Positions 1-5,865 of a DNA stretch of 6,418 nt are shown here, one piece after another (the stretch's first letter is position 1; each line of letters opens with the position of its first letter). Both the position numbers and the translations under genes were made by a program. The notes under the pieces were generated by a model. The model was not told the DNA's origin. It was given only the letters and a program-made list of their open reading frames with translations, and did no database searches. Source of the DNA: Winogradskyella sp. Its GTDB lineage: Bacteria; Bacteroidota; Bacteroidia; Flavobacteriales; Flavobacteriaceae. Where the stretch lies: the NCBI GenBank assembly GCA_030149115.1, contig JASBSE010000349.1, forward strand, positions 1 to 6,418. Direction: 5' to 3'.

Positions 1-231
1 AAAAACTCTATAAACTTATATCATATGGGCATTTATGCTAAGAAAGAATTACTTGATTGGTTTGTTGGTGAATATCCTAAACATTGCAAACGCAAATTAG
101 ATATGGGCAAAAGTTGTATTAGATTTAAAAAAATGGATGAAATCCCATTTGAGCTCATTGGTGAACTTACTAAAAAGATGAGTAGTGAAGAATGGATAGA
201 TATTTATGAATCAGCCTTAAAGAAAAAATAA
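1..231 (+). CDS. DUF1801 (YdhG-like) domain protein, 3' part only
   Basis: The reading frame is open from base 1 and ends at TAA 229-231, so 76 C-terminal residues are visible. An ATG at 25 is in frame, but the codons before it (K N S I N L Y H) read like the interior of the family (a 'LYHMGIY' type stretch), so I take this as a gene cut by the window edge and not a 68-residue protein starting at 25. Seen: 'LLDWFVGEYPKH', then 'LDMGKSCIRFKK', then 'IPFELIGEL', then a final 'EEWIDIYE'. From memory, this order is typical of the C-terminal half of DUF1801 proteins, which have a small frataxin/YdhG-like fold and are usually 120-145 residues long. Their biochemical role is not settled; iron or phosphate-related roles have been suggested for some. 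One base separates its stop from the next ATG, so the two genes are probably cotranscribed and perhaps translationally coupled. No Shine-Dalgarno is needed to explain this in Bacteroidota. Confidence 0.75.
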   Translation, partial: KNSINLYHMGIYAKKELLDWFVGEYPKHCKRKLDMGKSCIRFKKMDEIPFELIGELTKKMSSEEWIDIYESALKKK

Positions 232-232
232 A

Positions 233-619
233 ATGAAAAAACGAGTAACAGGAATTGGTGGATTATTTTTTAAAACAAAAGATCCGCAAGCCTCAAAAGA
301 TTGGTATAAAAAACACCTAGGTTTTAACACTGATACCTATGGTTGTACATTTTGGTGGAAAGACCAAGATGGTAACGATTGTTCTACACAATGGAGTCCG
401 TTTGCAGAGGATACAAAATACTATGAGCCTTCTAAAAAAGACTTTATGTTTAACTATAGAGTAGAAAATTTAAAAGAATTACTAGTGACTTTAAAGGAAG
501 AAGGTGTCACAATAGTAGGCGAAATGGAAGAATACGATTACGGAAAATTTGGTTGGATATTAGACAATGATGGCAACAAAATAGAACTTTGGGAACCTGT
601 AGACCAAGCATTTAAATAA
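233..619 (+). CDS. VOC superfamily (glyoxalase/bleomycin resistance fold) protein
   Basis: A complete 128-residue protein, the usual length for a single-chain VOC protein with two beta-alpha-beta-beta-beta modules. Module 1 (about residues 5-55) carries 'FKTKDPQASKDWYKKHLGF', where the 'DWYKKHLGF' helix end is the classic first signature. Module 2 (about 70-122) ends in 'ILDNDGNKIELWEP' (109-122), the typical last hairpin, with Glu118 in the place of the usual metal ligand. The position before 'ILD', which is His in many relatives, is Trp108 here, so the metal site may be incomplete. VOC proteins include glyoxalase I, extradiol dioxygenases, fosfomycin/bleomycin resistance proteins and many small enzymes of unknown substrate; this sequence belongs to the unassigned group. 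No signal peptide, so cytoplasmic. It starts one base after the stop of the DUF1801 gene, suggesting a shared transcript. The fold is confident; the substrate cannot be read from the sequence. Confidence 0.87.
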   Translation: MKKRVTGIGGLFFKTKDPQASKDWYKKHLGFNTDTYGCTFWWKDQDGNDCSTQWSPFAEDTKYYEPSKKDFMFNYRVENLKELLVTLKEEGVTIVGEMEEYDYGKFGWILDNDGNKIELWEPVDQAFK

Positions 620-675
620 TTCTGTAACGACTTAAAACATTCTTCTACATATAATTATCACTAAAACCATTGACA

Positions 676-1218
676 ATGACTGAAGAAAACAAAAATTTAG
701 AAGACAAAGCAAATGATGCTGTAGAAAAAGCTAAAGAAACTATTAATGAAACTTCAGAAACTACTTCTGAAAAAGCAAAAGACTTACATGAGAGTGCTTC
801 TGAAGCTTTAGATGCTGCAAAGGAAAAAGCGGGAGAACTTGCTGATGATGCCAAAGAATTATTCGGAAAAGCTAAAGACAAAGCAACTGAGTTTCTTAAT
901 GAAGATGCTAAAGAAATTTACAGCAATGCTAAAGAAAAAGCTTCTGAATTTACCGAAGAAGCAGAAGAAAAGTTAGATAAGTTTACTGATTCTGCAAAAG
1001 AAAAGGTGGCGGAATTTGCTGAAGATGCCAAAGAAACGTATGAGGAAGCTAAGGTTAAAGCTAAAGAGTTTGCAAATGAGGCTAGTGAGAAAATAAGTGA
1101 ATTTGCTGATGAAGCAGAAGAAAAGCTAGAAGAGTTTACAGGAGATGCTAAAGAAACCTACAACGAAGCTAAAGAAAAAACCAAAGGATTTTTTAGTAGA
1201 CTATTTGGTAAAAAGTAA
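676..1218 (+). CDS. LEA-like repetitive helical protein (YtxH/apolipoprotein-like)
   Basis: A 180-residue protein starting at ATG 676; an in-frame TTG at 670 would add only two residues and is less likely. The composition is extreme: mainly Glu, Lys, Ala and Asp, with no Pro, Cys, Trp or Gln and a single Arg and His. It is predicted to be one long amphipathic helix with no signal peptide. Residues 48-57 read 'AAKEKAGELA', close to the 11-residue motif of group 3 LEA proteins, and from 86 on the sequence falls into 11-residue blocks of the form A-x-E-K-x-x-E-F. Phe/Tyr recur at spacing that would line one face. A higher-order 40-residue repeat starts at Asp77, Asp117 and Asp157. The C-terminus, 'GFFSRLFGKK', is short, basic and aromatic, possibly a membrane- or partner-binding tail. 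By family analogy it may protect proteins or membranes against desiccation, freezing or osmotic stress; that is inference. No clear sigma-A-type promoter lies in the 56 bases upstream, so either readthrough from the VOC gene or a stress sigma factor is possible. Confidence 0.82.
   Translation: MTEENKNLEDKANDAVEKAKETINETSETTSEKAKDLHESASEALDAAKEKAGELADDAKELFGKAKDKATEFLNEDAKEIYSNAKEKASEFTEEAEEKLDKFTDSAKEKVAEFAEDAKETYEEAKVKAKEFANEASEKISEFADEAEEKLEEFTGDAKETYNEAKEKTKGFFSRLFGKK
904..1185 (+). repeat. 120-base coding tandem repeat, about 2.35 copies
   Basis: Inside the LEA-like gene the codon for Asp recurs at 904, 1024 and 1144 at the head of near-identical units ('DAKEIYSNAK', 'DAKETYEEAK', 'DAKETYNEAK'). 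The unit is 40 residues (120 bases): 904-1023, 1024-1143, and a partial third copy of about 14 codons. Within each unit, 'EFTEEAEEKL' and 'EFADEAEEKL' occupy equivalent places. The copies differ at many third-codon positions, so this is an old duplication under protein-level selection and not a recent slippage product. Confidence 0.85.
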
Positions 1219-1238
1219 GTAAAAGTCAATAAAATTTT

Positions 1239-1274
1239 AAACTCAGAATTATTTAGTTCTGAGTTTCTTTTTTT
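1239..1274 (+). terminator. Intrinsic terminator, probably shared by convergent genes
   Basis: A perfect 10-base-pair stem (AAACTCAGAA at 1239-1248 pairing with TTCTGAGTTT at 1257-1266) with an 8-base loop is followed by C and seven T (1268-1274). It begins 20 bases after the stop of the LEA-like gene and is a strong plus-strand terminator. Read on the minus strand the same hairpin covers the last codons and stop of the facing gene and is followed by a weaker AAAATTTTATT tract, so it may act in both directions. The minus-strand stop codon (1253-1255) is in the loop. Confidence 0.87.
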
Positions 1275-2278
1275 GTGTTTAATCCATAATCAAGAGGCAA
1301 CGTATCTCCCATACGTTGGCTTCCCATGGCACCGTTAAAATAAACACCTTTTATTGCTGAATAATTGCCATAAGCGTCTAACAAAAAGCTATCAACATAT
1401 ACGTTTATATCACTCTGTTCCTTTCTGTCGTATAAAATGGATACTTTTTGCTTTAGTGAAACTTCTTTAAGACCAGAACTGTCTTTCTCCTCAATTTTAA
1501 AGTACTTATACTCATCTACTTTAAATCCTTTGTTATAAATCTCGTAGCCTTCTTTTTTTAGACTTTTATGAAACAACGATCTCATAAAATGCTGTACAGA
1601 ACCTTCATATACTTTTTCTCGTGCTCTCTTTGTTCTTTTTTTATCTGCTTTTTCTAGGTTCTTATAATATGATGTGCCAGCATAAGCCACTCTATCTAAA
1701 GCAAAATCTTGTTGTTTTAGATTTACATATCGGTAGATAGCTTCAAAGTCTATCATATCAAAAGATATCTCGTACTGAAGTGCTTTGTTTTTTATGATAA
1801 TAGGTACATCTGCATTGGCATATAAAGTCTTTCGCTTTTTATCGTATCGTAATACGATGTCTTTTTCATTCAAAATTTTACAAGATTTCCCATATTTTGA
1901 ACTTCCTAAAAATTCTTTTCTAAATAATCGAAGTTTTTGTTTTCTGGTTAAACCATCATCAAAATCTATAAACACCTCATCAAGACTTACATCTGTGGGT
2001 TTTAGTTTTATTGTGATATCGTTTTTGGCTCTATAATCTTCTATAATTACTTTTTCGTAGCCTAAATAAGAAATCACAAGAGGTGATTGTATAGCATCGG
2101 AATAACTTATGGAAAATTTACCTTCACTATCGGTTGTAGTTCCAATGGTAGTATTATCAAAATAAACAGCAACAGTTTCTAACGGTTTGCTAGTGGAGGC
2201 ATCTAAAATAATACCTGTAAGTGTTTGTGAAAAACAGATTGTTGGAAGTAGTAGAAAGCATAATAATCTACTTATCAT
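1253..2278 (-). CDS. Secreted protein with N-terminal CarboxypepD_reg-like domain
   Basis: A 341-residue protein. Residues 1-17 form a signal peptide (Met, Arg4, then a Leu-rich core), with a likely cleavage 'CFS|QTL' before Gln18. Cys15 is not in a proper lipobox, so a soluble periplasmic or envelope protein is more likely than a lipoprotein. Residues 19-104 match a carboxypeptidase-regulatory-like beta-sandwich (PF13715 type): 'TGIILDASTSKPLETVAVYF', 'GTTTDSEGKFSI', 'VISYLGYEK', 'ITIKLKPTDVSLDEV'. This domain is best known at the N-terminus of SusC/TonB-dependent receptors, but no plug or barrel follows here. The remaining 235 residues are a basic, mixed alpha/beta region (a KR-rich stretch at 211-222, 'KADKKRTKRAREK') that I do not recognise by name. 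No catalytic motif is visible. The ATG overlaps the end of olsF by 11 bases, indicating translational coupling as the last gene of the operon. Its 3' end forms one arm of the convergent terminator. Confidence 0.9.
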   Translation of the reverse strand: MISRLLCFLLLPTICFSQTLTGIILDASTSKPLETVAVYFDNTTIGTTTDSEGKFSISYSDAIQSPLVISYLGYEKVIIEDYRAKNDITIKLKPTDVSLDEVFIDFDDGLTRKQKLRLFRKEFLGSSKYGKSCKILNEKDIVLRYDKKRKTLYANADVPIIIKNKALQYEISFDMIDFEAIYRYVNLKQQDFALDRVAYAGTSYYKNLEKADKKRTKRAREKVYEGSVQHFMRSLFHKSLKKEGYEIYNKGFKVDEYKYFKIEEKDSSGLKEVSLKQKVSILYDRKEQSDINVYVDSFLLDAYGNYSAIKGVYFNGAMGSQRMGDTLPLDYGLNTKKETQN

Positions 2279-4097
2279 TACTGTCCATAAATTTACGTTC
2301 TAACTCTGCCTGAAACTCTTCCATAACAGGTCTTACCGTACTTTCTGGTAAATCTGCAATCTTAATGTACATTAATCCATCTACAGCATTATTGAATAAT
2401 GGATCTACATTAAATGCCACAATTTTTGCATTCTGTTTAATGTACTTTTTTAATAAAACGGGTAGACGTAGTGCTCCTGGTTCTACTTCATCAATCAGCT
2501 TGTCGAGTTTGTTTAAATCGGCTTCAGCTTCATCAAAAACAAATTCTTTATCAGCATCTTTTAGCTTTACCTTAAATTCTTTTTTAGGATGCACATATTG
2601 CGCCACATAAGGGTCGTAGTAATGCGATTTCATAAACTCAATCATCAAACTCTTAGAGAAGTTCGAAAATTGATTACTAATACTTACACCACCTATCAGA
2701 TACTTGTGCTCAGGAAAACGTAATGTGGTGTGCACAATGCCTTTCCAGAGTAAAAACAATGGCATTGGCTTTTGTTGGTATTCTTTAATAATGAAGGCGC
2801 GACCCATTTCAATAGATTGGCTCATCATTTTGTATAGTTCTGGCTCAAAGCGGAATAAATCCTGAAGATAGAACCCATCGATACCGTAACGCTCAAAAAT
2901 ATCAGAGCCTAGACCCATTCTGTAAGCGCCTGCCACTATATTTTTATCACTATCCCATAAAAACATATGATGGTAATAGGCATCAAACTGATCTAAATCG
3001 GTAGCTTCATTTGTACCTTCTCCAACTTCTCTAAAGGTAATCTCTCTCAACCTTCCAAGTTCGCTTAAGATATTTGGCATGTCATTGGCAGAAGCTAAAA
3101 ACACCTCGTAATTTTTACTAGCCAGCAATCTACAATCTTTTTCTCTTAGGCTTTCCACCTCTGCAACCATCAATTCCGTATCGATTGGAGTTATAATACG
3201 CTTAGGTGGTTTAGGTACTTTTACAGTTGACTTAATATTATCTAAAATCTTAGGCTTATCTTCAAAAGTTTTAGAAAGCATATAGGTTTTTCTTCTTAAG
3301 AAATCTGTAAAATCCTCTAGTGTTTCGTGCTCTTTTTGATCATTGACAGAAATTGGTCGACCTATCCTTACTTTAATAGTTCTCCGTTTCTGAGTCAATA
3401 ATTCCGAAGGTAATTTAGCTGTTCTAAGTGTATCGCTAATTTTTGAAAGCCTATAAAATAATCTGCTGTTTTTAGCATGAAAATAAATTGGAACGACTGG
3501 TACTTCAGCTTTCTTTATCAATTTCATAGCTGCCTCCTCCCATGGTCTATCTACCACCAACTTGCCGTCTCTGTAAGTTGACACTTCACCTGCAGGAAAA
3601 ACACCTAATGGGTGACCTTCTTTTAAATGTAAAATAGCATTTTTAAAACCTGTGATGCTGCTTTTAACATCCTTTCGATCTTCAAAAGGATTAACAGGCA
3701 TTACATAAGGCTTTAAAGGTTCTATTCGATGCAAAAGAAAATTGGCTATAATTTTAAAATCATCGCGTTGCTCAAGCATCAATTTTAAAAGTAAAATCCC
3801 ATCTATTCCACCGAGAGGATGGTTTGAAATGGTAATATAAGCTCCATCCTTTGGTAAACGTTTTAAATCTTCTTCTGGAATTTCAAATTTTATCTGAAAG
3901 TCATCTAAAAGCGCATTTAAGAAATCTAATTCAGATAGGTGCTTATTACGCTTGTATATCTTATTTATGGTAGAGATTTTAAGTACTTTCATAAGAAGCC
4001 AACCAAAAAATGTACCTAAGAAACCATACTTATCAGCGTTAATAGCCTTTGCGACTTCCTTTGCAGTTACTAAACCCATATCAGATGATTTCCTCAT
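2268..4097 (-). CDS. olsF: OlsF-type bifunctional acyltransferase for ornithine/amino-acid lipids
   Basis: A 609-residue fusion. Residues ~60-275 are a PlsC-like O-acyltransferase: 'SNHPLGGIDG' (91-100) carries the catalytic His93 and Asp99, and 'GVFPAGEVST' (165-174) and 'VPVVPIYF' (199-206) are the later blocks. The His-Asp spacing is five residues, not the four of classic PlsC; I recall the 'NHPLGG(I/L)DG' form as typical of this branch. After a Pro/Lys-rich linker (~293-301), residues ~325-505 are a GNAT-like N-acyltransferase of the OlsB/hemolysin type: 'LREITFREVGEGTN' (350-363), 'DQFDAYYHHMFLWD', 'QSIEMGRAFI' (427-436). This order matches OlsF, reported for Flavobacterium johnsoniae and Serratia, where the C-terminal part N-acylates ornithine and the N-terminal part adds the second, ester-linked chain. 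A related glycine or serine lipid product cannot be excluded. Start: ATG 4097 is used, but ATG 4079 (Met7) has GAGGA 11 bases upstream and begins 'MGLVTAKEV', which I recall as the usual N-terminus, so the 603-residue form is quite possible. No signal peptide; expected to sit at the inner face of the cytoplasmic membrane. Confidence 0.9.
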   Translation of the reverse strand: MRKSSDMGLVTAKEVAKAINADKYGFLGTFFGWLLMKVLKISTINKIYKRNKHLSELDFLNALLDDFQIKFEIPEEDLKRLPKDGAYITISNHPLGGIDGILLLKLMLEQRDDFKIIANFLLHRIEPLKPYVMPVNPFEDRKDVKSSITGFKNAILHLKEGHPLGVFPAGEVSTYRDGKLVVDRPWEEAAMKLIKKAEVPVVPIYFHAKNSRLFYRLSKISDTLRTAKLPSELLTQKRRTIKVRIGRPISVNDQKEHETLEDFTDFLRRKTYMLSKTFEDKPKILDNIKSTVKVPKPPKRIITPIDTELMVAEVESLREKDCRLLASKNYEVFLASANDMPNILSELGRLREITFREVGEGTNEATDLDQFDAYYHHMFLWDSDKNIVAGAYRMGLGSDIFERYGIDGFYLQDLFRFEPELYKMMSQSIEMGRAFIIKEYQQKPMPLFLLWKGIVHTTLRFPEHKYLIGGVSISNQFSNFSKSLMIEFMKSHYYDPYVAQYVHPKKEFKVKLKDADKEFVFDEAEADLNKLDKLIDEVEPGALRLPVLLKKYIKQNAKIVAFNVDPLFNNAVDGLMYIKIADLPESTVRPVMEEFQAELERKFMDSNDK

Positions 4098-4101
4098 AAA
4101 A

Positions 4102-4109
4102 CAAATGTA
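4102..4109 (-). promoter_or_regulatory. Possible internal -7 element (TACATTTG) before olsF
   Basis: Read on the minus strand, the 19-base gap between the aspartate kinase and olsF contains TACATTTG, an exact fit to the Bacteroidota -7 consensus TAnnTTTG. No TTG or TTTG lies 17-23 bases upstream of it, so half of the promoter is missing. If it works, transcription would begin at about the first ATG of olsF, giving a leaderless message or favouring the second ATG at 4079. Could be chance in AT-rich sequence. Confidence 0.3.
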
Positions 4110-4116
4110 GTAAATG

Positions 4117-5367
4117 TTATTTAGTTACGATTTGAACTGTTTCTCGTGTTAGTTGCTTAAGCAACACGGTTTTATCTTTTTCAAGCTCATTTATAGCTTC
4201 TTCATTATAGTGTCTAACTGTATAAAGACTAACGTCATCATAACATGTTACGTTAAATTTAGCTTTTAAATGTTGCAACAATTTATCACGATTATTGTAA
4301 ATATTATCAATACATACCGAAAAACTTATCGCTGAATTCTGAATAACATCTACTTTCATCTTATAAAGATGCAATAAACTAAATATTTCACTAATATTTT
4401 CTTCAACGATATACGAAAAGTCTAATGACGATAATGAAATTAAAATCTGATTTTTCTTAACAATAAAACAAGGCACTTCTGGCTCTATCGCTTTTCCTTT
4501 ACTTACACAAGTACCTTCAGCCTTTGGGTTTACAAATGATTTTACATACAACGGGATTTCCTTTTGCTGTAATGGTTGCAAAGTCTTTGGATGAATTACA
4601 GACGCACCATAAAATGCCAACTCTATTGCTTCTCTGTAAGAAATTTGGTTAAGTAACTTTGCATTTTCAAAATAACGTGGATCTGCATTTAGTACACCTG
4701 GAACATCTTTCCAAATGGTAACACTATTAGCATTGAGGCAATATGCAAAAATAGCTGCGGTGTAATCACTTCCTTCGCGTCCTAGAGTTGTTGTAAAATT
4801 ATTAGAATCACTACCCAAAAAACCTTGTGTAATATTAAGAACTGACTTATTAAATTTTGAAGAAATATACTCTTGCGTTAAGTCCCAATTTACGTTAGCT
4901 CGTCTGTAGTAATTATCTGTTTTTATATACTCTCTAACATCTAACCAATTATTTTTTAAACCTATCTCATTTAGGTAATAACTAATTATTGTTGTAGATA
5001 TTAACTCACCAAAACCGATGGTTTGGTCATATACGTAATTGTAATCTGGTGACTTATTACTTTTAAAAAACATATTCAACTCATCAAAAAGTGATTTTAC
5101 AGCAGTAAATACTTCATGACGTTCGTTATCGAATAAATCTAACAGAATCTCATTGTGGTATTTTATAACATCGTGAATAGAGCTTTGTAACTCTCCTTTA
5201 TTTTCAAAATAATTTTTGATAACAACTTCCATTGCATTAGTAGTTTTTCCCATTGCAGAAACAACAACTAATGTATTGTCATAACCTGTTTCTTTTAAAA
5301 CAGAGGCTAAATTTTTTACACCATCAGCGTCTTTTACAGAAGCACCACCAAATTTATAAACGCGCAT
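4117..5367 (-). CDS. lysC: Aspartate kinase, monofunctional
   Basis: Phosphorylates L-aspartate with ATP to 4-phospho-L-aspartate, the first step toward lysine, diaminopimelate, threonine and methionine; cytoplasmic. 416 residues from ATG 5367; a GTG at 5370 would add one residue and is ignored. Kinase-domain motifs are in order: 'KFGGASV' (5-11, usually KFGGTSV), 'VVVSAMGK' (34-41), 'GFGELIST' (118-125), 'GREGSDYTAA' (196-205), 'WKDVPGVLNADPR' (219-231, usually TDVDGVYTADPR), 'GASVIHPKTLQP' (254-265). Residues ~300-416 form the ACT regulatory part: ACT1 is complete, while the second ACT ends soon after its third strand ('TVQIVTK'), lacking the final helix seen in E. coli LysC (449 residues). 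No homoserine dehydrogenase domain follows. It starts inside the end of the acetyltransferase gene (14-base overlap) and stops 19 bases before olsF, so it is the second gene of the operon. The symbol is by function; which end product inhibits it cannot be read here. Confidence 0.96.
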   Translation of the reverse strand: MRVYKFGGASVKDADGVKNLASVLKETGYDNTLVVVSAMGKTTNAMEVVIKNYFENKGELQSSIHDVIKYHNEILLDLFDNERHEVFTAVKSLFDELNMFFKSNKSPDYNYVYDQTIGFGELISTTIISYYLNEIGLKNNWLDVREYIKTDNYYRRANVNWDLTQEYISSKFNKSVLNITQGFLGSDSNNFTTTLGREGSDYTAAIFAYCLNANSVTIWKDVPGVLNADPRYFENAKLLNQISYREAIELAFYGASVIHPKTLQPLQQKEIPLYVKSFVNPKAEGTCVSKGKAIEPEVPCFIVKKNQILISLSSLDFSYIVEENISEIFSLLHLYKMKVDVIQNSAISFSVCIDNIYNNRDKLLQHLKAKFNVTCYDDVSLYTVRHYNEEAINELEKDKTVLLKQLTRETVQIVTK

Positions 5368-5842
5368 CACAATTTTTTAAATAGTTTTCTATAGCTTTTT
5401 CATCTAAATGAACCACATCCCAATCTCTCATTACATTTGCTCCTTTGTTTTGATAAAAGGTTATTGCTGGCTCGTTCCAATCTAACACCTCCCAACTAAT
5501 ACGTTTTACTCCTAGAGATTTCCCATATGCCACAACTGTATCTAAAAGTTGTGTTCCTAAGTTTTTTCCTCTTTGCGATTGACTTACAATTAAATCTTCT
5601 AAATGTAAGGCCTCGCCTTTCCATGTAGAATATCTTGTGTAAACCAAGGCCATGCCTTCTACTTTATTGTCAACCTCTATAACAAAACAGGTAAACTTTG
5701 GGTTATCACCAAATCCATCACACTCTAACATTTCTTGGGTTACCTCTACCGCATCTGGTTCCTTTTCAAATACTGCCAATTCATTAATGAGCTCTAATAC
5801 TCTTGGCATATCCGCTTTTGTTGCAAGTCTTGGTTGGTTCAT
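5354..5842 (-). CDS. GNAT acetyltransferase, SSAT (diamine/polyamine N-acetyltransferase)-like
   Basis: A complete 162-residue GNAT protein, normal size for a single domain. Acetyl-CoA site: 'LEDLIVSQSQRGKNLG' (81-96), with the pyrophosphate-loop Q-R-G-K-N-L-G at 90-96. 'LDWNEPAITFYQNKGA' (120-135) is the motif B region, with Tyr130 in the place of the catalytic Tyr of spermidine/spermine N1-acetyltransferase. N-terminal half: 'VLELINELAVFEKEPDAV' and 'DGFGDNPKFTCFVIEV' align by eye with human SAT1/SAT2 ('LIKELAKYE', 'DGFGEHPFYHCLVAEV'). The likely reaction is acetyl transfer from acetyl-CoA to a primary amine: a diamine, polyamine, or a lysine analogue such as thialysine. The exact substrate is inference. 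First gene of the minus-strand operon, with a good Bacteroidota promoter 24 bases upstream; its 3' end overlaps the aspartate kinase start by 14 bases. The pairing with a lysine-pathway enzyme would fit a lysine-derived or diamine substrate, but that is guesswork. No signal peptide. Confidence 0.94.
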   Translation of the reverse strand: MNQPRLATKADMPRVLELINELAVFEKEPDAVEVTQEMLECDGFGDNPKFTCFVIEVDNKVEGMALVYTRYSTWKGEALHLEDLIVSQSQRGKNLGTQLLDTVVAYGKSLGVKRISWEVLDWNEPAITFYQNKGANVMRDWDVVHLDEKAIENYLKNCDARL

Positions 5843-5865
5843 TCTTTACTTTATAAAAAAGAACT

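Noticed and set aside
1..231. A 68-residue small protein starting at ATG 25
   Set aside because: The frame is open to base 1 and the upstream codons fit the DUF1801 interior, so ATG 25 is more likely an internal Met.
670..675. TTGACA, which is identical to the E. coli -35 consensus
   Set aside because: It lies directly before the ATG at 676, so it cannot be the promoter of that gene; no -10 or Bacteroidota -7 element follows at the right distance.
620..675. Promoter for the LEA-like gene
   Set aside because: Searched for TTG-N17-23-TAnnTTTG and found no acceptable match; only AT-rich sequence (TACATATAATTA) is present. Readthrough or another sigma factor remains possible.
645..881. Minus-strand open frame opposite the LEA-like gene
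   Set aside because: Ser/Ala/Phe-rich translation is the antisense of Glu/Lys/Ala codons; no family likeness and no independent promoter.
1785..2036. Plus-strand open frame inside the exported protein gene
   Set aside because: Antisense to a well-supported CDS; no recognisable protein features.
2365..2610. Plus-strand open frame inside olsF
   Set aside because: Low-complexity Ser/Thr-rich antisense translation over a conserved domain-coding region.
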